Positions 6,387 to 8,418 of a DNA stretch of 8,418 nucleotides are shown piece by piece. The number at the start of each line of letters is the position of its first letter. The first letter of the stretch is position 1. Location of the stretch: contig JAISBH010000156.1 of assembly GCA_031266295.1 (NCBI GenBank), forward strand, positions 1-8,418, read 5' to 3'. The DNA is from Oscillospiraceae bacterium (GTDB taxonomy: Bacteria; Bacillota; Clostridia; Christensenellales; Aristaeellaceae). The notes under the pieces were generated by a model. The model had not been told where the DNA came from. It worked only from the letters and a program-made list of their open reading frames with translations, and made no database searches. The translations under genes were made by a program, and so were the position numbers.

Positions 6387-6801
6387 ATGGCGCGTATAGC
6401 CGTATGAAATCCTCGGGGAGGTTTGCGGATACGGGACTGCCGCTAAAGTCCGCGACGTTTCGCGTGACGATGCACTGGGCTTTGGCACGTTTGGCGCACT
6501 GCGCGACAAGCGCGTCCTCATAATCAGCCATAGGCAGCGCGAATGCCTTGCGGACGTCCTTGCCCGTAGTATCGATTATCACGATTATGTCTAGTAATCG
6601 CAGGATAAGCCGCCGAACCTGCACCGAGTCTCGCAGTGAACGATACAGAATGTAGTACAGATCGGTAACCATACTGGACGTCACGCAGCCAGTCACGACG
6701 CCGGTTTCCGCGAGAGCCAGCGCTTTAGCGCTAAAGTCGACGAACGGTTTTCGGTTTAACAGCACGTCAAGTATCACGTTGCTGTCAAACACCGCCTTCA
6801 T
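6385..6801 (-). CDS. PIN_3-type toxin of TA module 2
   Basis: This 138-residue protein is a PIN domain of the PIN_3 subgroup, a predicted Mg2+-dependent ribonuclease toxin. The start has MKAVFDSNVILDVLLNRKPF with catalytic D6. An acidic D47 lies in TDLYYILYR, the acidic cluster D93/D96 in MADYEDALVAQCAKRA, and the subgroup's typical end IVTRNVADFSGSPV supplies D118. Helices about 20-70 form the usual first half. The ATG at 6801 lies inside the antitoxin gene (17-base overlap), with GGAGG at 6809-6813, seven bases upstream, so translation is coupled. It converges on the small tail gene, with a 36-base gap that holds a repeat remnant. Length and residues look intact. It differs from toxin 1 in subgroup, so the two modules are not recent duplicates. 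Confidence 0.9.
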   Translation of the reverse strand: MKAVFDSNVILDVLLNRKPFVDFSAKALALAETGVVTGCVTSSMVTDLYYILYRSLRDSVQVRRLILRLLDIIVIIDTTGKDVRKAFALPMADYEDALVAQCAKRAKAQCIVTRNVADFSGSPVSANLPEDFIRLYAP

Positions 6802-7015
6802 AGTTGCGCCTCCGGCGCTCCGCCCGCGCCGCCTTTACCGTTATGCCGTCGTCTGGAATAACCCCGGTCAGTTCGCTCACGACACTTCCTTTGTTTTTCA
6901 GCGCGCTGATCTCGACTATGGATTTCCCCTTATGAGTAACGTAGACGGTCTCGCGCTGCGCTATCGACAGATACATGCCGAGATTCAATTTTAACTGTGT
7001 GGCGGTGATGTACAT
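6785..7015 (-). CDS. Phd/YefM-family antitoxin of TA module 2
   Basis: This 76-residue protein starts MYITATQLKLNLGMYLSIA and continues TVYVTHKGKSIVEIS, the alpha/beta fold of Phd/YefM antitoxins that binds DNA as a dimer. The C-terminal part (GVIPDDGITVKAARAERRRR, 51-70) is the toxin-binding arm and is typical of Clostridia antitoxins paired with PIN_3 proteins. The start at 7015 is chosen from GGAGG at 7023-7027, seven bases upstream, and from the family's N-terminus. An in-frame extension to 7069 would run through the promoter. It would neutralise the toxin encoded directly after it and repress the shared promoter through the two palindromic boxes at 7049-7084. Confidence 0.9.
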   Translation of the reverse strand: MYITATQLKLNLGMYLSIAQRETVYVTHKGKSIVEISALKNKGSVVSELTGVIPDDGITVKAARAERRRRNYEGGV

Positions 7016-7040
7016 GCTAGCGCCTCCAATCCATAGCGCT

Positions 7041-7069
7041 ATTATATCAATCGCACGATAACGCGTCAA
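7041..7069 (-). promoter_or_regulatory. Consensus promoter of TA module 2
   Basis: On the minus strand, TTGACG (7069-7064), a 17-base spacer and a perfect TATAAT (7046-7041). The predicted transcript starts near 7034, about 19 bases before the antitoxin ATG. This is the strongest promoter visible in the window. Confidence 0.88.
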
Positions 7070-7084
7070 GTCTATCGTACGATA
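7049..7084. promoter_or_regulatory. Paired palindromic operators of TA module 2
   Basis: TATCGTACGATA (7073-7084) is a perfect 12-bp palindrome. AATCGCACGATA (7049-7060) matches it at 10 of 12 positions, with centres 24 bp apart. One box sits in the promoter spacer and the other just upstream of -35, as expected for antitoxin autorepression. The palindrome core resembles the GTAC-centred operators known for YefM-type antitoxins. The upstream box ends six bases before the Dit ribosome binding site. Confidence 0.7.
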
Positions 7085-7103
7085 AAACGCAAGGAGCTAT
7101 AGA

Positions 7104-8072
7104 ATGATCCTAACCTACACGAACAACGCGGGTCAATCCCTGACGATGGCCGCGCCTGACGGGATGGCGGACACGCCGTACTACGTGACGGGCCTGGAAG
7201 GCGCGCACGGGCTGGAGATGGACATGAACGCGGTGGAGCAATACCCGATGGACGGGAGCGCGTTCATAGGCAGCCGCGCGAAGCCGCGTGAGATAACGAT
7301 AAGCGGGATAATCTGGGGGAAGCACAAAGCCCGCGACAGGGTCGCGATGCTGGAGCTGATGCGCCCGAAAGAGACTGGTATGCTTACCGCGACACGGGAT
7401 CTATGGCAGCTGGCAGCGCGAAGCGGGCCAGTATCTGCAGAATCCCGAAGGGATTCTTACCGATTCGTGAGGCGCATTCCATGCGTGATTGAGCGCGCGC
7501 CATACTTCGCCCGCGCGAGCGGCGACAGGTTCACGCTGACGCTGTACTGCGCCGCGCCATACTGGGAGGACGCGAGCGGCGCGACGGACGTGGAAATGTC
7601 GCAGTGGCTTGCCGCGTTCGAGTTCCCGCTTGAAATCCCCGGCGGATGGCTCGAAGAACCGCTGTGGAAGCGGAACGACGGCATAGGATTCGAGTTCGGG
7701 ACGCGCGCGGCGAACGTGATAACCAACGTAGTCAACCCTGGGGACATGCCATGCGGGTTCGTAGTCGACATGTTCGCGACGGGGCATGTGGTCAACCCGG
7801 CCATAGTCAACGTTGCGACAGGCCAGCGAATGGGGTTCAGCCTGACGATGGAGAGCGGCGACGTCCTAGAAATCAGCACAATATTCGCGCAGAAATACGC
7901 CACGCTGACGAACGCGGACGGCGAACGCCGCAACGCGTTCAAGGACATGACGCCGAACTTCACGTTTTTCACACTAGCGTCCGGGAATAACCCGCTGCTG
8001 GTCGAGTGCGGCGACGGCGACCTGTATACCGAGTCGACGGTCAGGTTCAGGCCGATGTATCTCGGGCTGTAG
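7104..8072 (+). CDS. Distal tail protein (Dit-like, Sipho_tail family)
   Basis: Dit proteins form a hexameric ring joining the tail tube to the tip and start tail assembly. This 322-residue protein follows the family layout. The N-terminal part (about 1-155) includes YPMDGSAFIGSRAKPREITI, a characteristic segment before the GIIWG strand, and VRRIPCVIERAPYFAR (122-137). A beta-sandwich C-terminal part follows with EIPGGW, NPGDMPCGF and NNPLLVECGDGD. The start ATG 7104 has AAGGAG at 7091-7096, seven bases upstream. Residues about 102-121 (QLAARSGPVSAESRRDSYRF) are extra: they are encoded by an in-frame copy of the palindromic repeat. The gene sits behind the promoter of TA module 2 on the opposite strand, and no clear + strand promoter was found. 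Family call is good. Whether the insert leaves the protein functional is unknown. Confidence 0.85.
   Translation: MILTYTNNAGQSLTMAAPDGMADTPYYVTGLEGAHGLEMDMNAVEQYPMDGSAFIGSRAKPREITISGIIWGKHKARDRVAMLELMRPKETGMLTATRDLWQLAARSGPVSAESRRDSYRFVRRIPCVIERAPYFARASGDRFTLTLYCAAPYWEDASGATDVEMSQWLAAFEFPLEIPGGWLEEPLWKRNDGIGFEFGTRAANVITNVVNPGDMPCGFVVDMFATGHVVNPAIVNVATGQRMGFSLTMESGDVLEISTIFAQKYATLTNADGERRNAFKDMTPNFTFFTLASGNNPLLVECGDGDLYTESTVRFRPMYLGL
7411..7461 (+). repeat. Palindromic repeat, copy 2, inside the Dit gene
   Basis: The 5' box GCAGCGCGAAGCGGGC (from 7411) is followed by a hairpin with a perfect 8-bp stem, AGAATCCC (7439-7446) against GGGATTCT (7450-7457), loop GAA, and the tail TTACC. It reads through in frame as about 17-20 residues (roughly residues 102-121 of Dit), between MLTATRD and VRRIPC, which would otherwise be adjacent strands of a beta hairpin. 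Confidence 0.72.
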
Positions 8073-8127
8073 AACGGGGGAGCGGATGCGACGCGCCGCC
8101 GCAGCGGCAGAGGGGGCGTTCCCTATA
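8073..8127. other. Spacer after Dit with no clear feature
   Basis: GC-rich sequence between the Dit stop and the start of the inverted-repeat element. It holds a 5-bp hairpin (8095-8099 with 8104-8108) without a T-tract, so it is not a convincing terminator. GGGGGAG at 8076-8082 followed by ATG at 8086 could be the start of the next gene. Confidence 0.5.
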
Positions 8128-8232
8128 TGCACTAAGATAGATATATATGGTAGCATAATTAGAATTATGATACCATATATAGTGGAGTGGCGAGCGAGAA
8201 GCAGTTGTCTACAGAGTCCAGCTACGCCATAG
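8086..8232 (+). pseudogene. Possible start of the next tail gene, cut by the inserted element
   Basis: An ATG at 8086 opens a 48-codon frame (MRRAAAAEGAFPICTK...) that runs 14 codons through phage-like GC-rich sequence, enters the AT-rich element at 8128 and stops at TAG 8230-8232 in its core. A purine-rich GGGGGAG lies just upstream, though only about three bases from the ATG, which is closer than usual. The encoded sequence after entry is not protein-like. It may instead be a chance frame. I do not recognise the product. Confidence 0.2.
8142..8181. repeat. Left subterminal hairpin of the 288-bp element
   Basis: Arms 8142-8160 and 8163-8181 pair at 18 of 19 positions (G8153-A8170 is the mismatch), with a 2-base loop. 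Almost a perfect palindrome, next to the left terminal repeat. Confidence 0.85.
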
Positions 8233-8363
8233 TGTTTGAGAGTGCACACGGATAAACACTTAGTGATCCGTTTTGTGTTGTTCGTCCGCATACCGGATGC
8301 ATCACAGTCCTTCCTATCAGGTGCAATCCCTTTGAAAGGAAGTGTCGCACTGCAGCGTCATGC

Positions 8364-8403
8364 TATATATAGCGCTGATTAGTTAATGAAAGCACTATAT
8401 ATA
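8364..8403. repeat. Right subterminal hairpin of the 288-bp element
   Basis: Arms 8364-8376 and 8391-8403 pair at 12 of 13 positions (C8373-A8394 is the mismatch), with a 14-base loop. It abuts the right terminal repeat. A smaller perfect palindrome, GCTATATATAGC (8362-8373), overlaps its left arm. Confidence 0.75.
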
Positions 8404-8418
8404 TATCTTAGTGCAAAT

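Larger units (their letters stand above)
8128..8415. mobile_element. 288-bp MITE-like element with terminal inverted repeats
   Basis: TGCACTAAGATA (8128-8139) and TATCTTAGTGCA (8404-8415) are perfect 12-bp terminal inverted repeats, extendable with a one-base shift through the adjoining AT run. Directly inside each end is a 40-nt AT-rich hairpin (8142-8181 and 8364-8403), leaving a 182-bp core. The core has no convincing ORF but several short pairings, such as CGGAT/ATCCG (8250-8254 with 8266-8270), TGGCG/CGCCA (8188-8192 with 8225-8229) and CCTTT/AAAGG near 8329-8339. AT-rich ends in GC-rich phage DNA suggest transfer. No transposase is present, so it would be non-autonomous. A target-site duplication cannot be confirmed because only three bases remain after the right end. 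A structured RNA gene is an alternative. Confidence 0.6.

Noticed and set aside
8095..8108. Terminator after Dit
   Set aside because: The hairpin is only 5 bp and is not followed by a T-tract.
7974..8291. 105-codon minus-strand frame starting inside the 288-bp element
   Set aside because: It crosses the terminal repeat and hairpin and runs antisense into Dit; no RBS and no protein-like conservation.
8128..8415. Group I or group II intron, or an IS200/IS605 end
   Set aside because: No group II domain V sequence or GUGYG start and no group I P7 core could be seen. IS200/IS605 ends have hairpins but lack terminal inverted repeats, and no transposase is present.
1..8418. CRISPR array, tRNA or rRNA genes
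   Set aside because: No regularly spaced direct repeats, no cloverleaf with a T-loop GTTCRA signature, and no rRNA-like sequence was found.

Overview
The window is part of the tail-morphogenesis module of a siphovirus-type phage or prophage. It reads left to right on the + strand: a 1642-residue tape measure protein (7-4935), a small protein of unknown function (5908-6348) and a distal tail protein of the Dit / Sipho_tail type (7104-8072). The GC-rich coding sequence, GGAGG/AAGGAG ribosome binding sites, SigA-type promoters (TTGACA/TATAAT-like) and the style of the toxin-antitoxin proteins suggest a host among the GC-richer Firmicutes, probably a gut Clostridia lineage. That host call is an inference, since no taxonomic marker is present.

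The tail operon is broken twice by cargo on the opposite strand. Between the tape measure gene and the small gene lies TA module 1 (minus strand): a RelB/DinJ-type ribbon-helix-helix antitoxin (5348-5695) whose stop overlaps the start of a PIN-domain toxin (4947-5351), driven by a near-consensus promoter at 5783-5812. Between the small gene and Dit lies TA module 2 (minus strand): a Phd/YefM-type antitoxin (6785-7015) overlapping a PIN_3-type toxin (6385-6801), with a TTGACG-17-TATAAT promoter at 7041-7069 and two palindromic operator-like boxes. Each + strand tail gene restarts just behind a TA promoter with its own ribosome binding site. The TA genes would make transcripts antisense to any tail read-through and could act as addiction or defence modules carried by the phage.

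A short palindromic repeat family runs through the cargo-bearing part. Full copies lie in the leader of TA module 1 (5727-5779) and, in frame, inside the Dit gene (7411-7461), where the copy encodes about 20 extra residues. A partial copy lies at the 3' end of toxin 2 (6361-6386) and an inverted half copy upstream of the small gene (5853-5876).

The last 346 bases (8073-8418) have no convincing gene. They hold a 288-bp element (8128-8415) with perfect 12-bp terminal inverted repeats and, next to each, a 40-nt AT-rich hairpin around a 182-bp core. This looks like a MITE or other small non-autonomous element. It may interrupt the gene that would follow Dit. The tape measure protein also carries several internal repeat systems in its C-terminal third: beta-rich GDIV repeats, a 34-residue tandem repeat, a Ser-rich linker and a 9-residue EP repeat.
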